Assembly (NCBI GenBank): GCA_024691305.1
Contig: JAILNS010000033.1
Location: 107,089 to 171,088 of the forward strand
Source of the DNA: Lachnospiraceae bacterium
GTDB taxonomy: Bacteria > Bacillota > Clostridia > Lachnospirales > Lachnospiraceae
Reading direction: 5' to 3'
DNA: 64,000 bases
The notes under the pieces were generated by a model that saw only the letters and a program-made list of their open reading frames with translations, did not search any database and was not told where the DNA came from. The position numbers were made by a program, and so were the translations under genes. Positions 63,910 through 64,000 of this stretch are shown piece after piece; within the stretch, counting starts at the first letter, position 1; each line of letters begins with the position of its first letter.

Positions 63910-64000
63910 TCAGTCTTTCTTGTCGATATAATCGTCGAAGTTGGTCATCATATCGTGTGATGCCTGATCGAGTGCCTGAGCAGAATCTGCAGCAGCCTGA
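63910..64000 (-). CDS. C-terminal end of an unidentified protein
   Basis: Minus-strand reading frame ending at TCA 63910-63912. The last 29 residues read QAAADSAQALDQASHDMM followed by TNFDDYIDKKD. Helical, Ala/Asp/Gln-rich. Too short to identify; the gene continues past the right edge of the window. Confidence 0.6.
   Translation of the reverse strand, partial: QAAADSAQALDQASHDMMTNFDDYIDKKD

Overview
The window looks like chromosomal DNA of a butyrate-forming, anaerobic, low-to-moderate GC Firmicute of the family Lachnospiraceae, most like Butyrivibrio or Pseudobutyrivibrio. The signs are a fused S10-spc-alpha ribosomal cluster in Gram-positive order, a zinc-ribbon S14, a group II ECF transporter module plus truA and rplM-rpsI downstream of rplQ, a thl-crt-hbd-bcd-etfB-etfA butyrate operon, strong SD sequences (AGGAGG) and many lipoproteins and single-membrane surface enzymes. 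The genus call rests on gene content and remembered family resemblance, not on a search.

Layout. 1-3.3 kb: the end of a GH31 alpha-glycosidase, a membrane-anchored protein of unknown function and a Crp/Fnr-type regulator, all close together. 3.3-9.0 kb: a patatin-like lipase; an ECF S component facing a zinc-type substrate-binding lipoprotein across a shared promoter region with two FUR-family-like boxes; a second lipoprotein; a BMP-family lipoprotein; and an RlmI-like methyltransferase. 9.2-25.4 kb: a transcription-translation supercluster of 31 genes from rpsJ to rplQ, including secY, adk, map, infA and rpoA, with a promoter and long structured leader at the front, an internal promoter before rpmJ and a strong bidirectional terminator at the end. 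25.5-33.5 kb: an M15 peptidase, ecfA1-ecfA2-ecfT-truA, a repeat-rich secreted protein with RTX-like motifs, an esterase and rplM-rpsI. 33.5-34.9 kb: an AT-rich accessory island with a 53-bp tandem repeat array and a PD-(D/E)XK-like nuclease. 34.9-38 kb: a ferrous iron (Feo) operon. 38.3-42.1 kb: c-di-GMP phosphodiesterase, hybrid histidine kinase and a small Cys/His protein. 42.2-52.8 kb: GH27 glycosidase, GT11 fucosyltransferase, PutP-type symporter, M3 metallopeptidase, soluble chemoreceptor, MalQ, SDR and thioredoxin reductase. 52.9-57.3 kb: NlpC/P60 hydrolase, a DnaA-box cluster, hpf and a GT-C-like membrane protein. 57.3-63.5 kb: the butyrate operon. 63.49-63.86 kb: a giant near-perfect inverted repeat between etfA and a convergent gene that runs off the window.

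How it works together. The ribosomal clusters supply translation, RNA polymerase alpha and the secretion channel. Shared ECF ATPases and EcfT can serve unlinked S components such as the one at 4.2-4.9 kb. Glycosidases and MalQ feed sugars to glycolysis. Thl-Crt-Hbd-Bcd/Etf turn two acetyl-CoA into butyryl-CoA, with Bcd-Etf probably bifurcating electrons to ferredoxin. The features least explained by known families are the inverted repeat at 63.5-63.9 kb, the 53-bp array with its nuclease gene, the DnaA-box cluster upstream of hpf and the NNGT-repeat/RTX-like protein.
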